Assembly: GCA_910587245.1 (NCBI GenBank)
Contig: CAJULX010000008.1
Location: forward strand, 10,962 to 74,961
Reading direction: 5' to 3'
DNA from: Candidatus Gastranaerophilales bacterium
Lineage (GTDB): Bacteria > Cyanobacteriota > Vampirovibrionia > Gastranaerophilales > Gastranaerophilaceae
Length of the DNA stretch: 64,000 nucleotides
Shown one piece after another: positions 48,859 through 58,205 of this stretch. Within the stretch, counting starts at the first letter, position 1. Each line of letters starts with the position of its first letter. The position numbers were made by a program, and so were the translations under genes. The notes under the pieces are model-generated. The model was not told the origin of the DNA. It did not search any database and was given only the letters and a program-made list of their open reading frames with translations.

Positions 48859-50817
48859 TTACAGATAATCACCCATACCGAATGTGAAGAAGCCGCCGCT
48901 TCCTGAACCCTTTGTATTTGTTAAAGGAATACCGTAATCTAAATTAATTGCACCTAAGCCCGGTACAAATAATCTTAAGCCGACACCTGCAGTGATGCCG
49001 TATCCTGGTCTGTCATATAATCTGTCTGTAAGGGTTGAACTGAATACTTTACCGCCGTCAACAAATCCTGCAATTCTGATATTGTTTAAGAAAGAATTTG
49101 AAGTTAAACGGTCCAAAAACGGTATCGGGAATCTGAATTCCGCACTGCCCATCATAAATCCGTTGCCGGAGCCTGCCTCTGCTATGTTGAACCCCCTGAG
49201 TGAATACGGGCCGCCAAGTGTATATGCCGCAAATTCGGGTAAATCTCCGTTTATCTTTCCGCCGCCGCGGGCTGTTAAAACTAAAGAAGATTTTCTTCCC
49301 GCAGGGATGAATTTTTTCAATACACCGTTTAATTTGCCGTAGCTGTCAGCGTCGGAGAAGCTGAATGCCTCTTCGAGACTTACTTTTGCAAGTACACCGT
49401 GTCTTGTATTTATAATATTATCTCTTGTATCATAAACAATTGAAGGCATTACTCTGGCGTAAAATCCTCCTTCAAGCTGTTTTTCTCTTTCTGAAAGAGG
49501 TATGCCGCGCTGGTTATACAGACTTGAAATTTTACTCCAGTCACCTTCTTTTAAATGTACATTTTCAACACCGACACTGAAATTACCTGATAAATTTTTA
49601 GCTTTTTTGAAAGCTCTTGATATTGTAATATCTCCGCCGTATCTTTCTTCAATTGCAAGCGGAACCTGATAGCTTCCGAAGTTTCTGGCGAATGCCCTAA
49701 ATCCTAAAGATTGATTGTCTGATTTAAAGTGAGGTTCAAGGAATGATAATTCAGCCTGTAAATTTGCACGTCTTAAAACGCTTGAATCATGCATTAATAT
49801 ACCGGTTCCTGCCATTACATTCAAATTAAGTTTTTGTCCTAAACCTCTGAAATTGTTTTCGCCAAATCCTACTGAACCGAAAAAGCCGGAGCTTGAATCA
49901 ATGCCGACACCCAAAGAAACTCTTCCTGTTCTTTGTTCATCAAGCTGAACTATGATATCATACAAGCCTGTTTCTTCATCAAGTTTAATTTCTCTTTGAA
50001 CATCTTTGAAAGCTTGTGTGCCCATAAGGCGCATAATATCGGCTCTCATGAGGTTTTCATTGTAAACCTCGCCCGGGGCTTGAAGTATGTTTCTTTTAAC
50101 AATAAAATCTTTTGTTTTATTGTTTCCTTCAACCTTGATATCACCTATTATACCTTCATTAATTTTTATGGTTATTATATTATCGGGATCATCCTGCAGG
50201 TTTGTAACTTTTGCCAGAATATATCCCTTGCCTGCGTAAAGTTCCTGAATACTTTCAATTGCAGCATTTATCGCAAGAATATTCTGCGGTTTTCCTTCTA
50301 AATCTTTAAGGATTTCCATAATTTCATATGTGCTTAAAGATTTGTTTCCAGTGATGAAAAAGCCCTCAATAGGCGGATTTTCTTCAACAATAATTCTTAA
50401 TTTAACATTACCGTTATCAAGCTTAATTGGAAGTGCCCTGATATTTTGTGTAAAATATCCCGATTTATAAAGTTTATTTAAATCGTTTGCAACATTTTTT
50501 CTGTTAAAGGGATATCCTTCTTTTGAACTCAGCTGGCTTTTTATAAAACTTGTTTCAATCAGGTTGTTTCCGTATATTTCAATATCTTTTATATGAACGG
50601 CATCGGAATCTCCAGTATATTCTTCTTCGGGTGAATATACAGCAGGAGTTTCCGCATTTTCAATATTTTCGTTATTATTTTTTATTTCTTCCACATGCTC
50701 TTTTGCCTTTCTTTTGAAAGGATTTTTGAATTCAAAAGCACATGCCGTGCTCTCATTAAGCAATAAGATGCACGCAAGCACGGATATTAAAGAGGTTTTG
50801 TATAAATTTCTCATCAA
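48859..50817 (-). CDS. bamA: Outer membrane assembly protein BamA/Omp85
   Basis: A 652-residue outer-membrane protein. It has a signal peptide (about 1-27), a charged linker, three POTRA domains (about residues 73-150, 151-225 and 226-300; for example VHIKDIEIYGNNLIETSF and IIGDIKVEGNNKTKDFIV), and a C-terminal 16-strand-type barrel from about residue 305 with YTLGGPYSLRGFNIAEAGSG (the conserved RGF loop). It inserts barrel proteins in the outer membrane. Three POTRA domains are typical of cyanobacterial Omp85 rather than the five of E. coli. Confidence 0.94.
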   Translation of the reverse strand: MMRNLYKTSLISVLACILLLNESTACAFEFKNPFKRKAKEHVEEIKNNNENIENAETPAVYSPEEEYTGDSDAVHIKDIEIYGNNLIETSFIKSQLSSKEGYPFNRKNVANDLNKLYKSGYFTQNIRALPIKLDNGNVKLRIIVEENPPIEGFFITGNKSLSTYEIMEILKDLEGKPQNILAINAAIESIQELYAGKGYILAKVTNLQDDPDNIITIKINEGIIGDIKVEGNNKTKDFIVKRNILQAPGEVYNENLMRADIMRLMGTQAFKDVQREIKLDEETGLYDIIVQLDEQRTGRVSLGVGIDSSSGFFGSVGFGENNFRGLGQKLNLNVMAGTGILMHDSSVLRRANLQAELSFLEPHFKSDNQSLGFRAFARNFGSYQVPLAIEERYGGDITISRAFKKAKNLSGNFSVGVENVHLKEGDWSKISSLYNQRGIPLSEREKQLEGGFYARVMPSIVYDTRDNIINTRHGVLAKVSLEEAFSFSDADSYGKLNGVLKKFIPAGRKSSLVLTARGGGKINGDLPEFAAYTLGGPYSLRGFNIAEAGSGNGFMMGSAEFRFPIPFLDRLTSNSFLNNIRIAGFVDGGKVFSSTLTDRLYDRPGYGITAGVGLRLFVPGLGAINLDYGIPLTNTKGSGSGGFFTFGMGDYL

Positions 50818-50950
50818 ATTCCACTTAATCTCTTGATATTATTAATTATACCCTTAAAATACAAACAGTACAAATAAAAGCAAAAATGTTACAAATTTAT
50901 ACTACTTTAAAATGAGAATTTGTGATTTAATATTATTATATAAATAAAGT

Positions 50951-51670
50951 TTGCTTGGAGTTATGGTTTTGGACTTAGCCAATAATCACAGAAGACTTAT
51001 AGAGGAAACAATAAGGAGCAACGGCAAGTATTACGGTAATGAAGACTTGCTTGAAGCCTTTTGTTCGGATGTGTATAAAAAATCATACATTCTGCTTGAT
51101 TCCGTTTCAAATGTTGATAACCTTAAAACTTATCTTGAAAAAGTTGCAGATACTTCTATTTCAACTATATTAAGACAAAACGGCAGAGATGATACTCCGA
51201 GGCAAAAACCAGATAAAGATGAAATCCAGATGGATCTTCTTGATGATGCTAATGTTAAAGAAAAAATAATACAGGAAACAAATCTTACAAGAACCGATTT
51301 GGAACGTGCAAGACTTATTCAAAATAATAATCCTGCCCGCCCCGCCCCTCTTAAAGAAGAAAAAATTGTATCTTTAAAGGTTGACCCGCAAGGGGTTGCA
51401 GGCTTAAATCGTGATGTTTTTGCGGATATTGAAGATCCGAAGCTTGCTTTTCCTGATGTAGAAATAAAAGAAGGCGTTATAAAAAGAATTCTCGGGATAG
51501 TTTATGAATTGCATGTAAAATTTCCCGATAAAAATTACTTTGAGATTTTTTATTCCCGCCATGCCCGCCTTAAAAAACAGGCAAATATTGCAAATGAATT
51601 AAAAATAACCCAGGGCGAATTAAGCAAAAGATATTTTGAGCTTATAAAACTCATTAAAGAACAGCTCTAA
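50951..51670 (+). CDS. Hypothetical protein, possible regulator with C-terminal helix-turn-helix
   Basis: About 239 residues; the start is uncertain (a TTG at 50951, an ATG at 50963 or a TTG at 50969; GGAG lies at 50957-50960). The N-terminus (DLLEAFCSDVYKKSYILLDS) and the C-terminus (ANIANELKITQGELSKRYFEL) are helical, and the latter resembles the DNA-binding end of sigma-type factors. The centre is low-complexity and acidic. It is divergent from bamA. A sigma-like or adaptor role is only a guess. Confidence 0.5.
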   Translation: MLGVMVLDLANNHRRLIEETIRSNGKYYGNEDLLEAFCSDVYKKSYILLDSVSNVDNLKTYLEKVADTSISTILRQNGRDDTPRQKPDKDEIQMDLLDDANVKEKIIQETNLTRTDLERARLIQNNNPARPAPLKEEKIVSLKVDPQGVAGLNRDVFADIEDPKLAFPDVEIKEGVIKRILGIVYELHVKFPDKNYFEIFYSRHARLKKQANIANELKITQGELSKRYFELIKLIKEQL

Positions 51671-51681
51671 AATCGTATATG

Positions 51682-52272
51682 CTAAATCTTCATATTTCCT
51701 GAGTAGCTTTTAAAAGCGGGAAATGAATATGTTTTTGTAAAGAAAGGCTGAATTCTGCCGCTGTAGTTATCCTGCAGGGTTAATTTCTGTTCGGGTGCTT
51801 TTTCATCTGATTTTTTCTTCATATATCCTGCAAATGCGTTTCTTACAATAGGAGTCAGAATACAGGTTGAAATTATGCCACCTAAAATTGCAGCGCCTGT
51901 TTGTAAATTTCTGCCCATTTTTGCATACTGCTCAGGGTGTTTTGCGTATTCTAAAATATTTCCGGTTTCATCTTTTAGATTAATGAACGGTTTTCCGTTT
52001 TTACCGGGTTGTGTAAGTTTTTCGGCACCTTTCATAAGCTGTGTTGTAACAAGAGCATACATGCCTATATTTGCGGCACCGTCTGCTATTTCTTGCGGCA
52101 CAAGGAATTTTTTATCTTCTTTTGATAATTCCTTATTGTGCATGAGCCCTACTGTTTGTGCAAAAGAGGCTAAAACCCAGCCCATTGCCGCTGTTACAAA
52201 TAAAAAGCTTGCATTGTTATCTTTATCAAACCAGCTTACAAACTGGTTTTTAACCTTATCTAAGCATCCCAT
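51682..52272 (-). CDS. Hypothetical membrane protein
   Basis: A 196-residue protein with two or three hydrophobic segments (SFLFVTAAMGWVLASFAQTV near 23-42, the region near 65-85, and GAAILGGIISTCILTPIV near 125-143) and a polar C-terminus. It overlaps its upstream partner by 13 bases, and both look like parts of one membrane complex. No family recognised. Confidence 0.6.
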   Translation of the reverse strand: MGCLDKVKNQFVSWFDKDNNASFLFVTAAMGWVLASFAQTVGLMHNKELSKEDKKFLVPQEIADGAANIGMYALVTTQLMKGAEKLTQPGKNGKPFINLKDETGNILEYAKHPEQYAKMGRNLQTGAAILGGIISTCILTPIVRNAFAGYMKKKSDEKAPEQKLTLQDNYSGRIQPFFTKTYSFPAFKSYSGNMKI

Positions 52273-52892
52273 TTGAGCACCTCCGTGTTAACCTGTGACA
52301 TTGGAGGCAGTTCGCCTGTTTGGATTTTATTTGAAATTTCCTGCATTTTTGCTTTTGAGTCAGCACTGAATGAAGGTTTTGGCATTTGATGTACAGTGTT
52401 TTTATTTTGAAGCTTGCCTTTTTTCTTTGCGCGTTCGGTAAACATATGTGTTAATTTATCGGTTAAGGGCACATCAATCAGAAAGTTTGTAAACATCATA
52501 ATCCCGAGTCCCATTAGTGTGCCGATAACAGCACCCGTATGCCCTTTATCTTTTGTCATATACTGTGGGAGTTTTTTTACAATGTTTTCATTATTTAAAA
52601 TTGCATCCGTGCCTAAAATGCAAGCTTCTCTTATAATTACACCGGTTAAAGTGCAGGCGATTGCTTTTGCGGCACTCCTTATGGCGGAAGTTTCTTTTGT
52701 TTCATCATCAATCCACGGGTTCATTTTATCCATAACAGGGTGAAGCGCAAGAGCCGCAACGCCGAAAGCGAGCCTTTGCCCCGGAGATTGAAGCGCACCA
52801 AGTCTGTCGAAAGCCTTTGCTGCCTTCGGTCCAATATTAAGCCCCTTAAAATTAGGGCTTTTATACAGTGTATTGTTGTTAATTGATAGCAT
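52260..52892 (-). CDS. Hypothetical membrane protein with NFKG N-terminus
   Basis: A 210-residue protein. It begins MLSINNNTLYKSPNFKGLNIG, where the polar N-terminus ends in an NFKG motif. Several hydrophobic segments follow (LAFGVAALALHPVM, ACTLTGVIIREACIL, TGAVIGTLMGLGIMMFTNFL). The C-terminal 60 residues are polar. It is co-transcribed with the next gene (13-base overlap). Such orphans look lineage-specific. Function unknown. Confidence 0.6.
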   Translation of the reverse strand: MLSINNNTLYKSPNFKGLNIGPKAAKAFDRLGALQSPGQRLAFGVAALALHPVMDKMNPWIDDETKETSAIRSAAKAIACTLTGVIIREACILGTDAILNNENIVKKLPQYMTKDKGHTGAVIGTLMGLGIMMFTNFLIDVPLTDKLTHMFTERAKKKGKLQNKNTVHQMPKPSFSADSKAKMQEISNKIQTGELPPMSQVNTEVLKWDA

Positions 52893-53066
52893 AGTTAAAT
52901 AAAACTAATTTTCCACAAGTCCTACAACGCATGTAAATTTAAAAAATTGCGTCTTATAGCGGGTACCATTAACAAATTTTAATATTATAAATGTAGTATT
53001 TATTAACAAAAAATGTCCATGGTACAATTAATTATAACACAGAGAAATTATTTTGGAAGTATTTAT

Positions 53067-54602
53067 ATGAAACAGCCTGAAAAACAACCGTTTTTTTACG
53101 ATATAACATTGCGTGACGGAAATCAATCTTTAAAAAAACCCTGGAGTCTTCCTGAAAAAGAAATTATTTTTAAAAGACTTCTTGAATTAAATGTTCAGGC
53201 GGTTGAAGTCGGCTTTGCAAATTCATCGGAGATGGATTTTGAGGCGTGCAAATATTTAGCCTCAATCGCTCCTGAAAATCTTGTGGTATCATCTCTTGCA
53301 AGATGCGTTGAAAGCGATATTACAAGTGCGGTTAAAGCACTTTCCTGCGCAAGTATCCCGAGAATTCATACATTTTTGACACTTAGTCCGTTTCATATGA
53401 AATATGTTTTAAATAAAGAGCCGAATGAAGTTAGAAAAACTGCAATTGAAGCGGTAAAATTTGCATATGAACAGGTGAAAAAGACAAATAAAAACGGTGA
53501 AGTGCAATTTTCCGTTGAGCATTTTGGTGATTGCGGCGAAAATATTGATTTTGTAATTGATACGCTTCAAGAGATTGTAAAGGCAGGCGCCACTACGATA
53601 AATCTTCCCAATACCGTTGAAAGAAAACGCCCCAGGGTTTTTCTTGATATGATTGAAAAAGTTTACACTGCACTTCCTAAAAATATTTCAATTTCTCTTC
53701 ATAATCATAATGACCTTGGAATGGCTACGGCTACAACCGTTGAAGGTTATTTTTCAGGCGCAGTGCAGCTGGAATGTGCTTTAAACGGTCTTGGCGAACG
53801 TGCTGGAAATACCAATTTTTATGAAGTTGCTGTAGCTCTGCATAATTCAGGGGTTGAAGTACCTGTTGATTTATCTAAAATTTACGAAACAGCCTTGATT
53901 ATATCTCAAATGTCGAAAGTTGATATCTATGAAAAAGCACCATTAACAGGTCCTGACGCTCTTGCTCACAGAAGCGGAATTCATCAGGACGGCGCTCTTA
54001 AAACAAAAGATATGGAATTTGGCGCATACAGACCTATTCATCCGTCTTTAATAGGCAGAAAAGATGATGAAAAAATAGGATTTACAAGCCAATCAGGCAA
54101 AACTGCCATTTTTGAAATTATATCAAAAGCAGGATACCCGATTACGATTCAGGAAGCCATACGCCTTGCCCCCGTTGTTAAAGAGGCGGCTGAAAAAATC
54201 GGCGAATTACCCACAAGAAATATTATCGACATTTACTTTAATGAAATCTGCAACATTAAAGGTGTGTTTAAATTAACTAAATTTGACCACATCGGCGAGG
54301 GCAAATTTGTTCTTGAATTTAATTATAAAGATAAAGACTATAAAATGACGGGCAGCGGTAACGGCCCGATTGATGCTTGTATGGATGCCTTGAAACAGGC
54401 AGGGTTTGAAAGAAAACTTCTTCACTATAAACAGATTGCAATGGATGAAGAACTTTTGGGTTCAGGCGCAAACGCAATGAGTGTTATTCATATTGAAGGA
54501 GATGACGGTTCCAAGGTTATCGGTCGTGCAATCCATAAGAATACCGCAGTTGCAAACGTTAAAGCAATATTTAATGCCTATAATTTAATATACAAGGATT
54601 AA
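53067..54602 (+). CDS. leuA: 2-Isopropylmalate synthase (LeuA family)
   Basis: A 511-residue enzyme of leucine synthesis, joining acetyl-CoA and 2-oxoisovalerate. Metal and catalytic motifs: DITLRDGNQSLKKPW near residue 11, HNHNDLGMATAT near 210 and GLGERAGNTNF near 240. The C-terminal 120 residues are a LeuA regulatory domain that would bind leucine. RDGNQ instead of RDGEQ resembles the type 2 enzymes. ATG at 53067 is used (GGAAG upstream) rather than an earlier frame start. The beta-lactamase gene starts 2 bases after its stop. Confidence 0.88.
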   Translation: MKQPEKQPFFYDITLRDGNQSLKKPWSLPEKEIIFKRLLELNVQAVEVGFANSSEMDFEACKYLASIAPENLVVSSLARCVESDITSAVKALSCASIPRIHTFLTLSPFHMKYVLNKEPNEVRKTAIEAVKFAYEQVKKTNKNGEVQFSVEHFGDCGENIDFVIDTLQEIVKAGATTINLPNTVERKRPRVFLDMIEKVYTALPKNISISLHNHNDLGMATATTVEGYFSGAVQLECALNGLGERAGNTNFYEVAVALHNSGVEVPVDLSKIYETALIISQMSKVDIYEKAPLTGPDALAHRSGIHQDGALKTKDMEFGAYRPIHPSLIGRKDDEKIGFTSQSGKTAIFEIISKAGYPITIQEAIRLAPVVKEAAEKIGELPTRNIIDIYFNEICNIKGVFKLTKFDHIGEGKFVLEFNYKDKDYKMTGSGNGPIDACMDALKQAGFERKLLHYKQIAMDEELLGSGANAMSVIHIEGDDGSKVIGRAIHKNTAVANVKAIFNAYNLIYKD

Positions 54603-54604
54603 AA

Positions 54605-55534
54605 ATGAAATACAGTATTGTTGTCGCAGTGGTTTTTCTGCTGATTGCAGGCATTAGTGCGTTATTCTATATTAATACTTTAACTTTTAAAATCCAAAAA
54701 GCCATTTGGGGTAAGCATTGTACCGTATCTATGGCAGTAATTAAAGATAATAAAACCTGGAGTTTTAATAATAAAAAAGTACCACTAATGAGTGTTTTTA
54801 AATATTTTGTAGCTGTCAAAGTTTTGAATAAAATTAAGTATATTGGTCTTTTTCAGCCGTCTGACAATATTAAGCGTTCTTTGGATGACAAAATCCTTAT
54901 AAAACCTGTTATGATAAGTAAAACAACCTATAGCCCTATGTTAAAAAAATACACTCCGCCCTTTAAAATTTCAGTTCAAGATTTAATGAAATATATGATA
55001 TCTGAAAGCGACAACAATGCAACTGATATTTTAATTCAATATATTGGCGGAATAGAAGCTTTACATAGTTATTTTTTCTGTGTTCCTGGACCTTGTGTGG
55101 ATTTTGAAATTTTAGCAGATGAAAAGATGATGAATTTGGATATTAAAAATCAGTATCTAAACAAGGCTACTCCACTTTATGTTTTAAAAGTGATGAAAAA
55201 TACCCGTGAAACAGGCCGCTTGTCGATAGAGCACAGAAATTTTCTTGATAAAATTATGATTGAAACAGTAACAGGCGAAGATAAATTAAAAGCAGGATTA
55301 CCTAAAGACGTGGTTTTTGGGCATAAAACAGGTTCTTCTTCAAGAAAACCTGACGGTATTAAAATAGCTGATAACGACGCCGGATTTGTAATTCTTCCCG
55401 ATGGTTCCGCCTATTATATAGCTGTTTTTATCACCGAATCAAAAATGACGGATGCTGAAAATGCTGCACTTATTGCTCAAATTTCAAAAATAGTTTATGA
55501 ATATCTTAATGCAAAACGGCGTATTATAAAATAA
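54605..55534 (+). CDS. Class A beta-lactamase (subclass A2-like)
   Basis: A 309-residue serine beta-lactamase. All active-site motifs are present: SVFK (Ser63, Lys66), SDN (135-137), Glu173 in ADEKMMN (the general-base position) and KTG (241-243). YSPMLKKYTPPFKISVQDLM resembles the A2 group (CblA/CfxA-like) of gut Bacteroidota. The N-terminal helix (about 1-28) is a signal or membrane anchor to the periplasm. It begins 2 bases after leuA, so it is translated with it. Resistance range is unknown. Confidence 0.88.
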   Translation: MKYSIVVAVVFLLIAGISALFYINTLTFKIQKAIWGKHCTVSMAVIKDNKTWSFNNKKVPLMSVFKYFVAVKVLNKIKYIGLFQPSDNIKRSLDDKILIKPVMISKTTYSPMLKKYTPPFKISVQDLMKYMISESDNNATDILIQYIGGIEALHSYFFCVPGPCVDFEILADEKMMNLDIKNQYLNKATPLYVLKVMKNTRETGRLSIEHRNFLDKIMIETVTGEDKLKAGLPKDVVFGHKTGSSSRKPDGIKIADNDAGFVILPDGSAYYIAVFITESKMTDAENAALIAQISKIVYEYLNAKRRIIK

Positions 55535-55535
55535 T

Positions 55536-56135
55536 TTATACCGATTGTGCTTCTAATACTGCCATTTCTGCGCTTTTTACAATTTCATCGGTTGTTTTAT
55601 TATAATAAAGCTCATGTCCTAAACCCACCGCTGTCGCGCCTTTTTTCAAATATTCTTTAATATCTGAAATTTTAATAGAGCCTGTAGGCATAACATTTAA
55701 GAATTTCATCGGTCTTAACAGTTCTTCAATATATGTAGCTCCGCCTAAATCCTTAATCGGATAAATTTTTATAACGGGTACTCTTGCTTTCCAGGCGGTA
55801 TAAGCTTCATTAGGCGTGGTTGCGGTAAGCATTAAAGGGATTTTGTGTCCTGATGATAATTTTACAAGATTCATCTGCAATATGGGTGATACAAGAAGTT
55901 TCGCCCCTGCTTCAATACCTTCAAGTGCTTGGGATGATGTTATTACGCCGCCCTGTGCAACAAAAATATTTTCATTTTTTGCCACTTCTTTAATGGCTTC
56001 AATTGTGGAATTTATTTCTATAACCTTTATTCCGCCTTTAATATAGGCATTTGCAATTTCTATTGCTTTTTTTGTATCATCTTCTCTTATAATTCCGTAG
56101 ATTTTATTTTCTTTTATTGCCTGAATAATGTTCAT
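55536..56135 (-). CDS. eda: KDPG/KHG aldolase
   Basis: A 199-residue class I aldolase that splits 2-keto-3-deoxy-6-phosphogluconate to pyruvate and glyceraldehyde-3-phosphate (Entner-Doudoroff pathway). The Schiff-base Lys lies in VPVIKIYPI (near residue 124), and the Glu in VIEINST (near 40) is conserved; MPTGSI follows. It ends one base from the convergent beta-lactamase. No edd gene is nearby, so it may serve sugar acid breakdown. Confidence 0.88.
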   Translation of the reverse strand: MNIIQAIKENKIYGIIREDDTKKAIEIANAYIKGGIKVIEINSTIEAIKEVAKNENIFVAQGGVITSSQALEGIEAGAKLLVSPILQMNLVKLSSGHKIPLMLTATTPNEAYTAWKARVPVIKIYPIKDLGGATYIEELLRPMKFLNVMPTGSIKISDIKEYLKKGATAVGLGHELYYNKTTDEIVKSAEMAVLEAQSV

Positions 56136-56137
56136 TT

Positions 56138-56476
56138 TTAACAGTATCGCTTTCTATCTTTAATTCCAATATTTCTGTATTGAATCTCTCTTGTGTTGTT
56201 ATTTACTGTAACACTAAGGAAAGTGTTTTTCAATTTTCTCGGCGCAATAATATTTAAAATTCCTTTATCAGCTAAAAGACAATTTATTGTTGATTTTGTA
56301 TTTTTTTTCATTAATTCTGCCGAAAGCAAAAGCGCTGTTTTGCTCGCATCTATTAAGTTTAATTTTGAAAGGTCAAATTCATACTCAAAACTTAAGCTGC
56401 TGTTAAAAGCCTCTTTTGTGCTCAGGATTTTTTCATCCAGATTTTTTTTATTAAAATCTATTTTTATTTTTCTCAT
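56138..56476 (-). CDS. Hypothetical protein, possible STAS-like fold
   Basis: A 112-residue protein. The pattern FDLSKLNLIDASKTALLLSAELM (about residues 33-55), with a hydrophobic strand, a DAS turn and a helix, resembles the STAS fold of anti-sigma antagonists and transporter domains. No phosphorylatable Ser is certain. It sits two bases from eda on the same strand. The similarity is weak. Confidence 0.5.
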   Translation of the reverse strand: MRKIKIDFNKKNLDEKILSTKEAFNSSLSFEYEFDLSKLNLIDASKTALLLSAELMKKNTKSTINCLLADKGILNIIAPRKLKNTFLSVTVNNNTREIQYRNIGIKDRKRYC

Positions 56477-56631
56477 AAAATTTTAATTAAAGTCTTTACA
56501 AAACACTTATATTAAAAGCTTCGGCGCTTAAAATTTAAACTTTATTAATCTTTTACTAAAATTAAACTGTTTAGTGTATAATTTTTATAAAAACATTTTA
56601 AAAATTCCTGAAAGGCATAGGGTAGAGGTTT

Positions 56632-57612
56632 ATGCAAGCTGTAATGATGAAAGAAGACGAGCTTATTAAAAGCGCAAGTGAAGTATTTGATATTGAAGCT
56701 AATTCAATTTTAAAGCTCAAAGCAAGACTCGGGGCTGATTTTACCCGTGCAATTGAAATTTTATATACTTCAAAGGGTAAAGTGGTTGTAACGGGTATGG
56801 GTAAATCCGGTCTTATCGGAAGGAAAATAGCCGCAACGCTTTGCTCCACTGGTACTCCTGCGGTTTTTCTTCACCCTGCTGAATCTACCCATGGAGATTC
56901 CGGAATTATAACAAGAGATGATGTTGTTATAGGTATTTCAAACAGCGGCGAAACCGCAGAATTATTAAATCTTCTCCCTTTAATTAAAAGATTTAACGTG
57001 CCTTTGATAGGTATAACGGGCAAAACTGATTCTACCCTTGCAAAAAGAAGCGATGTTGTACTTGATATTGCGGTTGAAAAGGAAGCGTGCCCGTTAAATA
57101 AAGCACCGACTGCAAGTACGACGGTTACCCTTGCAATGGGTGATGCGCTTGCTGTATGTCTTTTAAAAAAACGCGGCTTTTCTTATGAAGATTTTCTTGT
57201 ATTTCACCCGTCAGGCGCCCTTGGTAAGGGAGTTTTATACAAGGTTTCAGACTTAATGCTGAAAGAAAATCTGCCTGTTGTGGATGAAAATTTGCAGTTT
57301 TTGGATGCCGTAAGGTTGATTTCGGAAAAGAAACTTGGCTGTGCATTTATAGTAAATCTTGATAATTCTCTAAAGGGTGTCATAACAGACGGTGACATCA
57401 GAAGAATTTTATTAAAATATACGGGTATTGAAAATTTAAAAGTAAAAGATGTGATGGTATTAAATCCCAAATGCGTTAATTCGGATGATTTAGCCGCAAA
57501 GGCGCTCTCTATTATGGAAAAATATTCCATAACATCTCTTGGCGTGGTTGAAAATAACAAATTAACGGGAATTATTCACATCCACGACCTCTTAAAAGCA
57601 GGGGTTGCATAA
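56632..57612 (+). CDS. kdsD: Arabinose-5-phosphate isomerase (KdsD/KpsF)
   Basis: A 326-residue enzyme converting ribulose-5-phosphate to arabinose-5-phosphate for Kdo of LPS or capsule. It has an N-terminal SIS domain (VVVTGMGKSGLIGRKIAAT near residue 49, SNSGETAELL near 107) and two CBS domains in the C-terminal 120 residues. kdsC follows 2 bases downstream of its stop. This indicates that the cell makes Kdo, as in double-membrane bacteria. A TATAAT at 56577-56582 may be the -10 box. Confidence 0.94.
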   Translation: MQAVMMKEDELIKSASEVFDIEANSILKLKARLGADFTRAIEILYTSKGKVVVTGMGKSGLIGRKIAATLCSTGTPAVFLHPAESTHGDSGIITRDDVVIGISNSGETAELLNLLPLIKRFNVPLIGITGKTDSTLAKRSDVVLDIAVEKEACPLNKAPTASTTVTLAMGDALAVCLLKKRGFSYEDFLVFHPSGALGKGVLYKVSDLMLKENLPVVDENLQFLDAVRLISEKKLGCAFIVNLDNSLKGVITDGDIRRILLKYTGIENLKVKDVMVLNPKCVNSDDLAAKALSIMEKYSITSLGVVENNKLTGIIHIHDLLKAGVA

Positions 57613-57613
57613 A

Positions 57614-58168
57614 ATGGGTAATTTTAACGATTTAAATTTAAAATTAAAAGCAAAAAAAATCAAAATTATCGCCTTTGATGTTGACGGTGTTATGACTGAC
57701 GGATCTTTGACTTTTCTTGAAGACGGCAGAGAAATTAAGACCTATAATGCAAAAGACGGTCAGGGTGTTGTAATGCTGAATAAAGCCGGTTTTAAAACCG
57801 CAATAATTACGGCACGTGATAACGGCACGGTAGAGCACAGGGCAAAAGTTTTAGGAATTACAAAACTTTTTAAAGGGCAGAAAAATAAACTCAAAGCACT
57901 TAATGAGCTTTGCGCCGAATTTGATGCTCAATACGATGAAATAGCATATATGGGAGATGATTACCCTGATTTGTGCGTTATTCAAAATGTCGGTTTATCC
58001 TGCGTGCCAAATGATGCTATTGATGAAGTAAGACAAGCGGCATCCGTTGTTTCTAATTATGGCGGCGGAAAAGGAGCCGTGCGTGAATTTTGCGATTTTA
58101 TTTTAAAATCAAACAATATCAGCTGGCATGATATTGTTCAAAATCCTGCAGATACAATGAAACAATGA
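57614..58168 (+). CDS. kdsC: Kdo-8-phosphate phosphatase
   Basis: A 184-residue HAD-family phosphatase that releases phosphate from Kdo-8-phosphate. FDVDGVMTDG (Asp22 nucleophile, Asp24 acid) lies at the start, and MGDDYPDL near residue 117 is the metal site. The ATG at 57614 lies just after the kdsD stop (57612), with AGGGG upstream. A TTG at 57605 overlapping the kdsD stop is less likely. The kdsD-kdsC pair is the classic order. Confidence 0.92.
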   Translation: MGNFNDLNLKLKAKKIKIIAFDVDGVMTDGSLTFLEDGREIKTYNAKDGQGVVMLNKAGFKTAIITARDNGTVEHRAKVLGITKLFKGQKNKLKALNELCAEFDAQYDEIAYMGDDYPDLCVIQNVGLSCVPNDAIDEVRQAASVVSNYGGGKGAVREFCDFILKSNNISWHDIVQNPADTMKQ

Positions 58169-58205
58169 CGATAAGCTGCAAAGGTGCAAAACTGTAATGA
58201 ATAAC

